Assembly (NCBI RefSeq): GCF_004570325.1
Contig: NZ_SPQO01000018.1
Location: 47,175 to 111,174, forward strand
Direction: 5' to 3'
DNA: 64,000 nt
Origin: Mycobacterium sp. PS03-16
Lineage (GTDB): Bacteria > Actinomycetota > Actinomycetes > Mycobacteriales > Mycobacteriaceae
Position 1 is the stretch's first letter, and the number at the start of each line of letters is the position of its first letter. Under the pieces are notes generated by a model, which saw only the letters and a program-made list of their open reading frames with translations, did no database searches and had not been told where the DNA came from. Made by a program: the position numbers and the translations under genes. Shown here in pieces: positions 55,516 through 63,717 of this stretch.

Positions 55516-56646
55516 ATGAAGACCAAAGGCGCTCTCATCTGGGAGTTCAACCAACCGTGGTCGATCGAGGAGATCGAGATCGGTGATCCGGTCAAGGACG
55601 AGGTCAAGATCCAGATGGAAGCCTCGGGCATGTGCCACTCCGACCACCACCTGGTGACCGGCGGCATCCCGATGGGCGGCTTCCCGGTCCTGGGCGGCCA
55701 CGAGGGCGCCGGCATCGTGACCGAGGTGGGACCCGGCGTGGAGGATCTCGCCCCCGGCGACCACGTCGTACTGTCGTTCATCCCGTCGTGCGGCCGCTGC
55801 CCGTCATGTCAGGCCGGGATGCGCAACCTGTGCGATCTGGGCGCCGGGCTGCTCGGCGGGCAGGCGGTCTCCGACGGCACCTTCCGCATCCAGGCCAAGG
55901 GTCAGCCGGTCTTCCCGATGACGCTGCTGGGCACGTTCTCGCCCTACATGGTGGTGCACAAGAGCTCGGTGGTGAAGATCGACCCGTCGATCCCGTTCGA
56001 GGTGGCCTGCCTGGTGGGCTGCGGTGTGACCACCGGCTACGGCTCGGCCACCCGCACCGCCGACATCCGGCCCGGTCAGGACGTCGCGGTGATCGGCGTC
56101 GGCGGCGTCGGCATGTCGGCGCTGCAGGGTGCGGTCAACGCCGGCGCCCGGTACATCTTCGTCGTCGAGCCGGTCGACTGGAAGCGCGACGCCGCGCTGA
56201 AGTTCGGCGCCACCCACGTCTACCCCGACATGGAGACCGCGATGGCCGGCATCGCGGAGGTCACCTGGGGCCTGATGGCGCACAAGGTGATCGTCACCGT
56301 CGGTGAGCTGCACGGCGCCGACATCGACAACTACCTGAACATGACGGCCAAGGGCGGCACCTGCGTCGCCACGGCCATCGGCAGCCTGCTCGACACCCAG
56401 GTCACGCTGAACCTGGCGATGCTCACGCTGATGCAGAAGAACCTGCAGGGCACCATCTTCGGCGGCGGCAACCCGCACTACGACATCCCGCAGCTACTGT
56501 CGATGTACAAGGCAGGCAAGCTCAACCTCGATGACATGATCACCCGCCAGTACAAGCTGGAGCAGATCAACGAGGGCTACTCCGACATGCTGGAGGGCAA
56601 GAACATTCGCGGCGTCATCCGCTACACGGACGACGACCGCGGATGA
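55516..56646 (+). CDS. adhB: zinc-dependent (NDMA-type) alcohol dehydrogenase
   Basis: The 376-residue MDR alcohol dehydrogenase (Rv0761c, AdhB) has the catalytic zinc ligands C40 (MCHSDHH), H62 (GHEGAG) and C173-type region, and the structural zinc set C92, C95, C98, C106 (CGRCPSCQAGMRNLC). The Rossmann GVGGVG follows near residue 207. It oxidises an alcohol, probably a lipid or sterol side chain, to aldehyde. ATG 55516 follows GGAAAGCAGGACG. The last four bases overlap the Rv0760c-like start (ATGA). Confidence 0.93.
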   Translation: MKTKGALIWEFNQPWSIEEIEIGDPVKDEVKIQMEASGMCHSDHHLVTGGIPMGGFPVLGGHEGAGIVTEVGPGVEDLAPGDHVVLSFIPSCGRCPSCQAGMRNLCDLGAGLLGGQAVSDGTFRIQAKGQPVFPMTLLGTFSPYMVVHKSSVVKIDPSIPFEVACLVGCGVTTGYGSATRTADIRPGQDVAVIGVGGVGMSALQGAVNAGARYIFVVEPVDWKRDAALKFGATHVYPDMETAMAGIAEVTWGLMAHKVIVTVGELHGADIDNYLNMTAKGGTCVATAIGSLLDTQVTLNLAMLTLMQKNLQGTIFGGGNPHYDIPQLLSMYKAGKLNLDDMITRQYKLEQINEGYSDMLEGKNIRGVIRYTDDDRG

Positions 56647-57062
56647 CCACGGTCGAGGAGACGCCTGCGGTCGCGGCGTCGCAGGCGTCGTGGCGGTGCG
56701 TGCAGTCCGGGGATCGCGAGGGCTGGCTGGCACTGATGGCCGACGACGTGGTCGTGGAAGACCCGATCGGGCAGGCCGTCACGAACCCGGACGGCAACGG
56801 GGTCCGCGGTAAGGAAGCGCTCGCCGCGTTCTACGACGCGAACATCGGCCCGAACACGTTGACGGTGACGTGCGAGGAACGGTTTCCCTCGAGCTCCCCG
56901 ACCGAGATCGCCTACATCCTGGTGCTGCGCACCGAATTCCCGAACGGGTTCGTGGCCACGGTCCGCGGCGTGTTCACCTACCGCGTCAACGACGCCGGGC
57001 TGATCACGAACCTGCGCGGCTACTGGAACATGGACGCGATGACGTTCAGCGAGGGCAACTGA
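56643..57062 (+). CDS. NTF2-like ketosteroid-isomerase-fold protein (Rv0760c)
   Basis: The 139-residue protein is of the ketosteroid isomerase / SnoaL type and the counterpart Rv0760c (139 residues) is known to bind steroids such as estradiol derivatives. Segments LMADDVVVEDPIGQA and a GVFTYRVNDAGLI hairpin fit the fold. Isomerase activity is not certain. It overlaps adhB by four bases (ATGA) and its stop overlaps the next SDR gene. Confidence 0.9.
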   Translation: MTTVEETPAVAASQASWRCVQSGDREGWLALMADDVVVEDPIGQAVTNPDGNGVRGKEALAAFYDANIGPNTLTVTCEERFPSSSPTEIAYILVLRTEFPNGFVATVRGVFTYRVNDAGLITNLRGYWNMDAMTFSEGN

Positions 57063-57898
57063 CCGGCGCCGTCGTCGTCGGTGGATCCCGCGGCGTCGGG
57101 CTCGCGGTCGCCGAACTTCTTGCCGCCCAGGGCTTCGGCGTGGTGGTCAACGGCCGCGACGCCGACACCGTGGCCACGGCGGCCGAACGGGTCGGCGGCA
57201 TCGGGATGGCCGGGTCACCGGCCGACCCGGCGGTCGCCGATGCGCTGATCGACCGCTGCGTCGACGAGTTCGGGCGCATCGACGCACTGGTCAACTGCGC
57301 CGGCACCGCGGAGCCGCCCGGGTCGTCGATCCTGACCGTGACCTCCGCCCTGTTCCGCGAACTGCTCGACGCCCACCTCGGCACGGTGTTCGAGACGTGC
57401 CGGGCGGCGGCGCCGCGGATGGTCGCCCAGGGCGGCGGCGCGATCGTCAACACCAGCTCGTTCGCGTTCCTCGGCGACTACGGCGGCACGGGATATCCGG
57501 CGGGTAAGGGCGCGGTGAACGCGCTGACGCTGGCGCTCGCCGCGGAACTGCACGAGCGCGGTGTGCGCGCCAACGTTGTGTGTCCGGGCGCCAAGACGCG
57601 GCTGTCCACCGGTCCGCAGTACGAGGCGCACATCGCCGAGCTGAACCGGCGCGGGCTGCTCGACGACGTCAGCATGCGGGGCGCGCTGGACGCGGCACCG
57701 CCCGAGTACGCCGCGCCGACGTACGCGTACCTGGTCAGCGACGCCGCCCGCGACATCACCGGCAGGATCTTCATCGCGGCCGGTGGCTTCGTCGGCGAAT
57801 TCCCGCGCCCCACACCTGATTTCCTCGCGTTCCGCGACCATCACGACTCACCGCCGTGGGCCGTCGAAGAGCTGCGCGGGGTGATCTCCCCGCGCTGA
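57059..57898 (+). CDS. short-chain dehydrogenase with probable CTG start
   Basis: An SDR of 279 residues with cofactor motif VVVGGSRGVGLA near the start, NCAGT, serine in NTSSFAFL and the YPAGK pair. Between 56870 and 57059 the frame has no ATG, GTG or TTG near the Rossmann strand, and the first in-frame candidate is CTG at 57059, which overlaps the preceding TGA as CTGA, like the GTGA and ATGA overlaps elsewhere in the operon. GAGGG lies just upstream. Function is unknown, but gene order suggests lipid or steroid oxidoreduction. Confidence 0.72.
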   Translation: MTGAVVVGGSRGVGLAVAELLAAQGFGVVVNGRDADTVATAAERVGGIGMAGSPADPAVADALIDRCVDEFGRIDALVNCAGTAEPPGSSILTVTSALFRELLDAHLGTVFETCRAAAPRMVAQGGGAIVNTSSFAFLGDYGGTGYPAGKGAVNALTLALAAELHERGVRANVVCPGAKTRLSTGPQYEAHIAELNRRGLLDDVSMRGALDAAPPEYAAPTYAYLVSDAARDITGRIFIAAGGFVGEFPRPTPDFLAFRDHHDSPPWAVEELRGVISPR

Positions 57899-57899
57899 C

Positions 57900-59717
57900 T
57901 CACCCGCCGCTGTCGGTCTGCGCGCCGGCGCCGGGCTGGCCGTCGGCGCCGTCCGTCGCGCCGCTTCCACCTTGCCCGCCGGCGCCCCCTGTGCCGCCCT
58001 CGCCACTTCCCGGCCCGCCATTGCCGCCGCCGCCACCGGTGCCCAGCGGGGCGTTGCCGCCGCGGCCACCCTGGCCACCGTCGCCATTACCGAGCAGGGA
58101 GAAACCCTCACCGCCGTCACCGCCCCTGCCGCCGGTTCCGGTGACGGCGTCTCCGCCGGCACCGCCGTCACCGCCGGAGCCATCATCGATGTCGATACCG
58201 AGCCCGCCGTGGCCGCCGTCACCGCCGTCACCGAGGAGGCCCGCATCGCCTCCCGCGCCCCCATTGCCGCCCAAGTTGGAGCGGATGCCGCGCTCGTAGT
58301 CGACGCCGCCTCCGTCGCCGCCCGCACCACCGTCGCCGCTGAGCAGACCTCCTCGGCCGCCCGTACCGCCGTCACCGCCGATGCCGTTCGAGTACTGGAG
58401 CGAGCCGATGCCGCCCGCGCCACCGGCGCCGCCGTTGCCGAGGAGCCCGGCGTCACCGCCCGCGCCGCCGTGGCCGGCCGTTTGGGCGACGCTCAGGTCT
58501 TCGCCGAGCATGAGCAGAGAGCCACCGGCACCGCCGGATCCGCCGTCACCGGCCAGCAGGCCACCGTTGCCCCCGTCGCCGCCGTTCTGCGCCGATACCG
58601 CTGTCCGGCCGTCCGCGTCACCGGCTGCACCACCATTGCCGCCGACACCCAGCAGCCCCGCATCGCCGCCGGCACCACCGGCACCGCCGAACGCGTCGCC
58701 GCGCACGGATCGCGCCGACCCGCCGATGCCACCTGCGCCCCCGTTGCCCTGGATGAGGCCACCCGATCCGCCGGCCCCGCCCGAGCCGGCGTATGCATCT
58801 CTCTGGAATACGAGCGCCGTCACGATCCCGCCGTCGCCGCCCGCTCCTCCGTTCCCGAACAGACCCGCGTTGCCGCCCCGGCCACCCGTACCGCCGAACC
58901 CGTCACGATCGAGGCTCGCAAAGTCGAGGCCGCCCATGCCGCCGTCCCCGCCGTTGCCCGCGATCCACCCGCCGCGACCGCCATTGCCGCCGGCCTGTTC
59001 GCGGACCCCCATGCCGCCCGCGCCGCCGTTGCCGAACAGGCCGGCGCTGCCGCCGTCGCCGCCGCGCATGCCCAGCTCGTTGCCGTCACCGCCGTTACCG
59101 CCGTCACCGAACAGGAACCCGCCGTTGCCGCCCTTCTGGCCGGGCGCACCGTCGGCGCCGTTGCCGATGAGCAGACCGCCGTTCTGTCCCGGCAGCACGC
59201 CGTCGCCGATGAGCAGGCCTCCGGGTCCGACCAGCGGCCGCAACAGTGGATTCGTCGACGGGGCGAAGTCGAACGTGACGCGTGCCGCCGGTCGCTCGCC
59301 GCCTGACGCATCGAGAGACTGGGCGAGCGACAGGATCAGCGCATCTGCCTCCGACGGTGCGGTCGGCCACGCGAGAAGACCCGTCTCTGAGACGGTTTCG
59401 CGTGACGCCGTCGGGTCGCTCGCCGACGGCTGTCCGGCACGTGCAGGCATCACCGCGACGGCCGAGCCGAACAGGGCGACCGGTTCGGCGTCCGCGCTCG
59501 ACACGGCGACACCACCGGTCGGCGCCGGCGCCGGCGTGCCGCTGACCGGCGTGACGCCGGCCGATGTGGCGGCGGCCGCGATCGGTTCTGCGGCTCCCGC
59601 CAGCAGTGGCACGGGTGTGCGGGGCGCGTCCTGGTCGGGAGCGGCGGCGGCCGCCGCGGCGATCACGCCAACGGCCAGGGCAGCAGTAGCAGTCGTCTTC
59701 CTGGTGCTCGGACTCAC
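57900..59717 (-). CDS. exported PGRS-type glycine-rich protein without PE domain
   Basis: A 605-residue protein with a signal-like N-terminus (MSPSTRKTTATAALAVGVIA, Ala-rich to about residue 27), a linker to about 160, then some 440 residues of Gly/Asn/Ala/Asp repeats of the type GGAGGDGGLL, GNGGDGGMGG. This is the PGRS composition of mycobacterial PE_PGRS proteins, but no PE domain precedes it. It should reach the envelope or outside. Its role is unknown; PE_PGRS relatives are surface proteins. GTG 59717 follows GAGAGGTGG. Its stop lies next to the SDR stop on the other strand. Confidence 0.8.
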   Translation of the reverse strand: MSPSTRKTTATAALAVGVIAAAAAAAPDQDAPRTPVPLLAGAAEPIAAAATSAGVTPVSGTPAPAPTGGVAVSSADAEPVALFGSAVAVMPARAGQPSASDPTASRETVSETGLLAWPTAPSEADALILSLAQSLDASGGERPAARVTFDFAPSTNPLLRPLVGPGGLLIGDGVLPGQNGGLLIGNGADGAPGQKGGNGGFLFGDGGNGGDGNELGMRGGDGGSAGLFGNGGAGGMGVREQAGGNGGRGGWIAGNGGDGGMGGLDFASLDRDGFGGTGGRGGNAGLFGNGGAGGDGGIVTALVFQRDAYAGSGGAGGSGGLIQGNGGAGGIGGSARSVRGDAFGGAGGAGGDAGLLGVGGNGGAAGDADGRTAVSAQNGGDGGNGGLLAGDGGSGGAGGSLLMLGEDLSVAQTAGHGGAGGDAGLLGNGGAGGAGGIGSLQYSNGIGGDGGTGGRGGLLSGDGGAGGDGGGVDYERGIRSNLGGNGGAGGDAGLLGDGGDGGHGGLGIDIDDGSGGDGGAGGDAVTGTGGRGGDGGEGFSLLGNGDGGQGGRGGNAPLGTGGGGGNGGPGSGEGGTGGAGGQGGSGATDGADGQPGAGAQTDSGG

Positions 59718-59904
59718 CGGGCGCCACCTCTCTGGACACGGGGCGGCGGCGAAGGAGATGCGACGCCATTCAGTTGCAGTCGGCAGAATTTACCTGGCCG
59801 ACAATCCCACGCACAATGATCGCTAGCGAAGGCAATGATCCGCTGATCAAGCAGGTCAAGATCGCTGTCGGGAGCCGGCGCCGCGTTCACTATGCTCGAA
59901 GCCC

Positions 59905-60309
59905 ATGGCGACCGTCTTCACGAAGATCATCAACGGGGAACTGCCGGGCCGTTTCGTCTACGAGGACGACGACGTCGTCGCCTTCCTCACCATCGCGCCG
60001 ATGACACAGGGCCACACGCTGGTGGTGCCGCGCGCCGAGATCGACCAGTGGCAGGGCATCGAACCCGCCGTGTTCGGCCGCGTCATGGAGGTCGCGCAGC
60101 TGATCGGCAGGGCCGTGGTCAAGGCGTTCCCCGCCGAGCGCGCCGGCCTCATCATCGCCGGACTCGAGGTGCCGCACCTGCACGTGCACGTGTTCCCGGC
60201 CCGCGATCTGGCGGACTTCGGCTTCGCCAACGTCGACAACAACCCGTCGCCGGAATCGCTGGACGAGGCGCAGGCCAAGATCAAGCAGGCGCTCGCCGAG
60301 ATCCGTTGA
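59905..60309 (+). CDS. HIT-family nucleotide-binding hydrolase (Rv0759c)
   Basis: The 134-residue protein has the histidine-triad motif HLHVHVF (H91, H93, H95) and the family GHTLVVPR segment. Such enzymes hydrolyse AMP-lysine or other phosphoramidates and dinucleotides in the cytosol. A TATGCT hexamer eight bases before the ATG predicts a very short leader. Its 3' end overlaps the convergent phoR gene by 29 bases, as in M. tuberculosis. Confidence 0.92.
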   Translation: MATVFTKIINGELPGRFVYEDDDVVAFLTIAPMTQGHTLVVPRAEIDQWQGIEPAVFGRVMEVAQLIGRAVVKAFPAERAGLIIAGLEVPHLHVHVFPARDLADFGFANVDNNPSPESLDEAQAKIKQALAEIR

Positions 60310-61735
60310 CGCGGATCGTTTCCCGTTCCGGCGGTTCGGTGACCCGCGGGATGGTGACGGTGAACCGGCAACCTTCACCGGGCGCGGTGGTCACCCGCAC
60401 CTGACCCGCGTGGGCACGGACCAGCGAGTCCACGATCGACAGCCCCAGCCCGGTCCCGCCACTCTCGCGCGCCCGCGACGAATCGGTGCGGTAGAAGCGT
60501 TCGAATACCCGCAGCGCGTCGTCCTGGCTCATCCCCGGCCCCTCGTCGCGCACCTCGAGGACCGCGTCGCCGTCATCGGTGCCGACCCGCACCGTGATCC
60601 CCGCCGACGGCGGGGTGTGCTGGAGCGCGTTCGCCACCAGATTGCCCAGCACCTGACGCAGCCGCGCCTCGTCGCCGAGCACCTCGGGGGTGCCTGGCCC
60701 GTCGAGCACCTCCAAGGTGATGGTCCGCTGCGGCGCGATGGACCGGGCATCGTGCACCGCGTCGGTGGCCAGCGCCAGCAGGTCGACGCGGTGCCGGTCC
60801 AGCGGGCGCTGCGCATCGAGGCGGGCCAGCAGCAGCAGGTCGTCCACCAGCAGCCCCATCCGCCGGGACTCACTCTCGATGCGGCTCATCAGCATCTCGA
60901 CGTCACGGGCGGCGCCCTGCCGGTACAGCTCGGCGAATCCGCGGATGGTGGTCAGCGGCGTCCGCAACTCGTGGCTGGCGTCGGTGATGAAGCGGCGCAT
61001 CCGCTCCTCGGAGGTCCGGGCGTCGGCCGCCGAGGACTCCGACGACGCCACCGCCCGCTGGATCTGCGCGAGCATCCCGTTGAGCGCCAACGACAGCCGG
61101 CCCACCTCGGTGCGCGGATCGCGCTGCGGCACACGGCGGTCGAGCTGGCCGGCGGCGATGGCGGCCGCGGTCTCCTCGACCTCGGTCAGCGGGCGCAGGC
61201 TGCGGTGCACCATCGCGTACCCGGCGACGCCGAGCACCAGCAGGACCGCGGCGCCGATCCCGGCCTGTGACCAGACGAGCGCCCGGACGGTGGACTGGAC
61301 GTCGGACAGGTCGATCGCGACGGTGGTGCGCTGACCGTCCGGACCCTCGATCGTCATAGCCCGCCATTGGACGTTGGAGTGATCGACCGATCCGACCGTG
61401 ACCGGTTCGGCGCCGACGTTGTTGTCGGGGGGCAGCACCGGTTCGGCCTCGCGGTCGTTCACCGCGGTCCACATGTGCCCGTCGGGCGTGGTGCCGCGGA
61501 CGTAGAAGTCCGACGGCGGCCGGGCCGGGTTGGGTCCGCTGACCGGGACGGCGGGGATCTGCCGCGGGGCCTGCGCCCAGCTGCGGGAGGCGTCGAGCAG
61601 CGACTGGTCGACGCGGCTCTCCAGGGAGTGCCGCATGATCGAGGTGACCGCGATGCCGGAGGCCAGTAGCCCGAACGCCACCAGCACCAACGCCGCGGCG
61701 ACCAGACCGACGCGCAGGGGCAGGCCCCGACGCAC
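60281..61735 (-). CDS. phoR: sensor histidine kinase PhoR
   Basis: The 484-residue kinase has two membrane segments (about 10-34 and 155-175) around a periplasmic sensor, a HAMP domain, the phosphorylated histidine H255 in [13 protein letters not shown], and an ATPase domain with [19 protein letters not shown] and [10 protein letters not shown]. It phosphorylates PhoP, which controls envelope lipids and stress genes. GTG 61735 gives [12 protein letters not shown] and the family length; the longer frame upstream runs into the repeat at 61746-61804. PhoP lies 63 bases upstream. Confidence 0.94.
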   Translation of the reverse strand: MRRGLPLRVGLVAAALVLVAFGLLASGIAVTSIMRHSLESRVDQSLLDASRSWAQAPRQIPAVPVSGPNPARPPSDFYVRGTTPDGHMWTAVNDREAEPVLPPDNNVGAEPVTVGSVDHSNVQWRAMTIEGPDGQRTTVAIDLSDVQSTVRALVWSQAGIGAAVLLVLGVAGYAMVHRSLRPLTEVEETAAAIAAGQLDRRVPQRDPRTEVGRLSLALNGMLAQIQRAVASSESSAADARTSEERMRRFITDASHELRTPLTTIRGFAELYRQGAARDVEMLMSRIESESRRMGLLVDDLLLLARLDAQRPLDRHRVDLLALATDAVHDARSIAPQRTITLEVLDGPGTPEVLGDEARLRQVLGNLVANALQHTPPSAGITVRVGTDDGDAVLEVRDEGPGMSQDDALRVFERFYRTDSSRARESGGTGLGLSIVDSLVRAHAGQVRVTTAPGEGCRFTVTIPRVTEPPERETIRVNGSRRAPA

Positions 61736-61745
61736 TACCGCAGCT

Positions 61746-61804
61746 CTCGGCTCTTCGCGCAAGCGCTCATCGGCGCCCTCGGCTCTTCGCGCAAGCGCTC
61801 ATCG
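61746..61804 (-). repeat. two tandem copies of the TGAGCGCTTGCGCGAAGA repeat between phoP and phoR
   Basis: Two 27-base copies start at 61746 and 61778 (32-base period) and contain the unit found at 48188-48214. The phoP stop codon TGA (61799-61801) lies in the second copy. In all three cases the unit begins at the stop of a gene in an operon. Confidence 0.65.
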
Positions 61805-62518
61805 CGGCTCCCGGAGGACGTACCCCACCCCGCGCAGCGTGTGCAGCAGCCGCTTGTCCCCGGTGTCGATCTTGCGGCGCAGGTAGGACACGTAGGACTC
61901 GACGACGTTGACGTCACCGCCGAAGTCGTAGCGCCAGACGTGGTCGAGGATCTTCGGTTTCGACAGCACCGTGCCCGCGTTGATGATGAAGTACCGCAGC
62001 AGCGTGAACTCGGTCGGCGAGAGCGACACCGGCTCGCCGGCTTTCCACACCTCGTGGGTGTCCTCGTCGAGTTCGATGTCGGCGAAACGCAGCCGAGACG
62101 TCTTCGGCTCCTCTGCGCCGTGACCGGTGCGACGCAGGATCACCCGCAAACGTGCGACGACCTCCTCGAGGCTGAACGGTTTGGTGACGTAGTCGTCGCC
62201 GCCGAGGGTCAGCCCGGCGATCTTGTCCTGCAGCGAGTCGCGGGCGGTCAGGAACAGCGCCGGCGCGTCGATGCCGTCGGCGCGCAGCCGGCGCAGCAGC
62301 CCGAACCCGTCCATCCCGGGCATCATCACGTCGAGGATCACCGCGTCCGGGCGCACGTCGCGCGCCTTGTCGAGGGCGGCGGCGCCGTCGGCGGCGGTAT
62401 GCACCTCGAAGCCCTGGAACTTCAGGCTCACCGACAGCAGTTCGACGATGTTGGCCTCGTCGTCGACGACGAGCACGCGCGCTTCGGGGGTGGTGTCCTG
62501 AACTGCTGCCATGGCCAT
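61799..62518 (-). CDS. phoP: response regulator PhoP
   Basis: The 239-residue OmpR-family regulator is almost identical in its motifs to PhoP of M. tuberculosis: phosphorylation site D63 in ILDVMMPGMDG, acidic pair D19-D20, K113 in VTKPF, and the winged-helix end HTLRGVGYVLREPR. It controls genes for complex lipids, acid and virulence or stress responses in mycobacteria. ATG 62518 follows GGGGGAGGA at a good distance; upstream frame is not coding. The phoR gene follows on the same strand. Confidence 0.96.
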   Translation of the reverse strand: MAMAAVQDTTPEARVLVVDDEANIVELLSVSLKFQGFEVHTAADGAAALDKARDVRPDAVILDVMMPGMDGFGLLRRLRADGIDAPALFLTARDSLQDKIAGLTLGGDDYVTKPFSLEEVVARLRVILRRTGHGAEEPKTSRLRFADIELDEDTHEVWKAGEPVSLSPTEFTLLRYFIINAGTVLSKPKILDHVWRYDFGGDVNVVESYVSYLRRKIDTGDKRLLHTLRGVGYVLREPR

Positions 62519-62563
62519 GTCATCAATGTCCTCCCCCGCGCTGGGAGCAACGCTGCGGGTTGA

Positions 62564-62580
62564 CTGTGAGATTTCTGTGA
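62564..62580. promoter_or_regulatory. PhoP box: CTGTGA direct repeat with 11-bp period
   Basis: CTGTGA at 62564-62569 and 62575-62580 (TCACAG on the minus strand) match the known mycobacterial PhoP site, two 7-bp repeats such as TCACAGC separated by four bases. It lies 46-62 bases before the phoP ATG and at about -33 to -49 of the divergent gene, positions suited for autoregulation and for activation of that gene. Confidence 0.7.
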
Positions 62581-62600
62581 GTCCATGGTTGCACTGTCCA

Positions 62601-62606
62601 TAGACT
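62601..62606 (+). promoter_or_regulatory. -10 element (TAGACT) of the decapeptide-repeat gene
   Basis: TAGACT is six bases before the ATG at 62613, which predicts a leaderless mRNA; the PhoP box lies where the -35 region should be. Confidence 0.5.
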
Positions 62607-62612
62607 GTTGCG

Positions 62613-63344
62613 ATGGATCTCGGCAAGAACCTGGTGCAGCTCGCGACCATGCCGGCACGGGTCGGCCTGGCCTTCGCCGAGACGGGTCTGGAGGTTGCCA
62701 ACGGCGCCCTGGGGCTGGCCAAGTCCACGCTCGGGGAGACCGACTCGACGGTCAGCATCCGCTCCGGTGGCTTCGCCCAGATGCTGGGCATCGACGACGC
62801 CGTGGAACGCGCCAACCGCCTGGCCCGCCTGATGGACCCCGACCAGCCGCTCGGGCGCGCGCTGGAACCCGGCGGCCCGATCGACCGGCTGCTGCAGCCC
62901 GGTGGCGTCGTCGACCGGTTGACGGCGCCCGGCGGGGTGCTCGACCGGCTGACCCAGGAGGACGGCGGGCTGATGCGCGCCATCGAGCCCGGCGGCCTGG
63001 TCGATCAACTGCTCGACGAGGAGGGTCTGGTGGAGCGGCTGCTGGCCGAGGACGGCATCGCCGATCGGCTCCTGGCCGAGGGCGGGCTGATCGACAAGCT
63101 GACCGCCCGCAACGGCCCGCTGGAGCAGCTCGCCGACGTCGCCGACACCCTCAACCGCCTGACCCCCGGCCTCGAGGCGCTGGCGCCCACGGTCGAGGCG
63201 CTGCGCGAGGCCGTTATCACGCTCAGCCAGGTGGTCAACCCGCTGAGCAACATCGCCGACCGCATCCCGCTTCCCGGCCGCCGCGTCGGCCGCCGCACCA
63301 CCAGCCCGGTGCGCTCACAGCGTGTGATCGACATGCCCGAGTGA
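62613..63344 (+). CDS. decapeptide-repeat protein of unknown function (Rv0756c)
   Basis: The 243-residue protein has a helical N-terminal part (1-75), then nine decapeptide repeats at about residues 81-172 of the pattern xPGGxVDRLL (for example EPGGPIDRLL, QPGGVVDRLT, APGGVLDRLT), then a helical C-terminus with a basic end. Repeats with Gly-Gly and alternating Leu could form a coiled or solenoid surface for protein contacts. No signal peptide is seen. It is divergent from phoP and probably under PhoP control. Counterpart Rv0756c also has no known function. Confidence 0.82.
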   Translation: MDLGKNLVQLATMPARVGLAFAETGLEVANGALGLAKSTLGETDSTVSIRSGGFAQMLGIDDAVERANRLARLMDPDQPLGRALEPGGPIDRLLQPGGVVDRLTAPGGVLDRLTQEDGGLMRAIEPGGLVDQLLDEEGLVERLLAEDGIADRLLAEGGLIDKLTARNGPLEQLADVADTLNRLTPGLEALAPTVEALREAVITLSQVVNPLSNIADRIPLPGRRVGRRTTSPVRSQRVIDMPE

Positions 63345-63372
63345 CCGGATAAACTCTCAAGCCGTTCGACCC

Positions 63373-63444
63373 GCCTCCTTAGCTCAGTGGTAGAGCAACG
63401 CACTTGTAATGCGTAGGTCGTCAGTTCAATCCTGACAGGGGGCT
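63373..63444 (+). tRNA. tRNA-Thr (anticodon TGT)
   Basis: The 72-base gene folds as a cloverleaf: acceptor GCCTCCT/AGGGGGC with one G-U pair, D arm GCTC-AGTGGTA-GAGC, anticodon stem ACGCA/TGCGT with loop CTTGTAA (anticodon TGT at 63415-63417, reads ACA), T arm GTCAG-TTCAATC-CTGAC. The CCA end is not encoded. Confidence 0.97.
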
Positions 63445-63501
63445 CTACTACGTCACACCCCTTGGGGGTTGGCTGCGCCTACTGACGGGTAATCTCCGCC
63501 C

Positions 63502-63654
63502 GTGCTTAATGGAGACGGACTGACCGTCATCGACGCGTGCCACGGCTGTGGCTATCCGCGGCTCGGGCCCGGTCTGTGCGCCCCGTGCCAGTCCGTCACC
63601 GCCTCGCCGTTCGGCTGGCCGACCTCCCAGTTTGAGGACCGACTCACCGGGTAG
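63502..63654 (+). CDS. 50-residue putative zinc-ribbon protein
   Basis: The frame starts GTG CTT AAT and encodes 50 residues with two CxxC pairs (CHGCG at residues 13-17, CAPC at residues 26-29), the arrangement of a small zinc ribbon; the tail is TSQFEDRLTG. It lies between the tRNA and the lipoprotein gene. No clear ribosome-binding site precedes it, and it is too short to judge by composition alone, so it may be spurious. Confidence 0.45.
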   Translation: MLNGDGLTVIDACHGCGYPRLGPGLCAPCQSVTASPFGWPTSQFEDRLTG

Positions 63655-63717
63655 GTGTGGCTTCGACCGCGAGCGACGACGCCGAGTCGCGCCCAGCGCC
63701 GACAGGAAGAAGCCAGC

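Noticed and set aside
57900..59300. Possible CRISPR-like repeats
   Set aside because: The repeats are short, imperfect, in-frame codon repeats for Gly-rich units without uniform spacers.
57972..59826. Long plus-strand frames opposite the PGRS gene
   Set aside because: They are mirror frames of Gly-rich repeats (Pro/Ala-rich products) and have no start signal; the minus-strand gene has a signal peptide and ribosome site.
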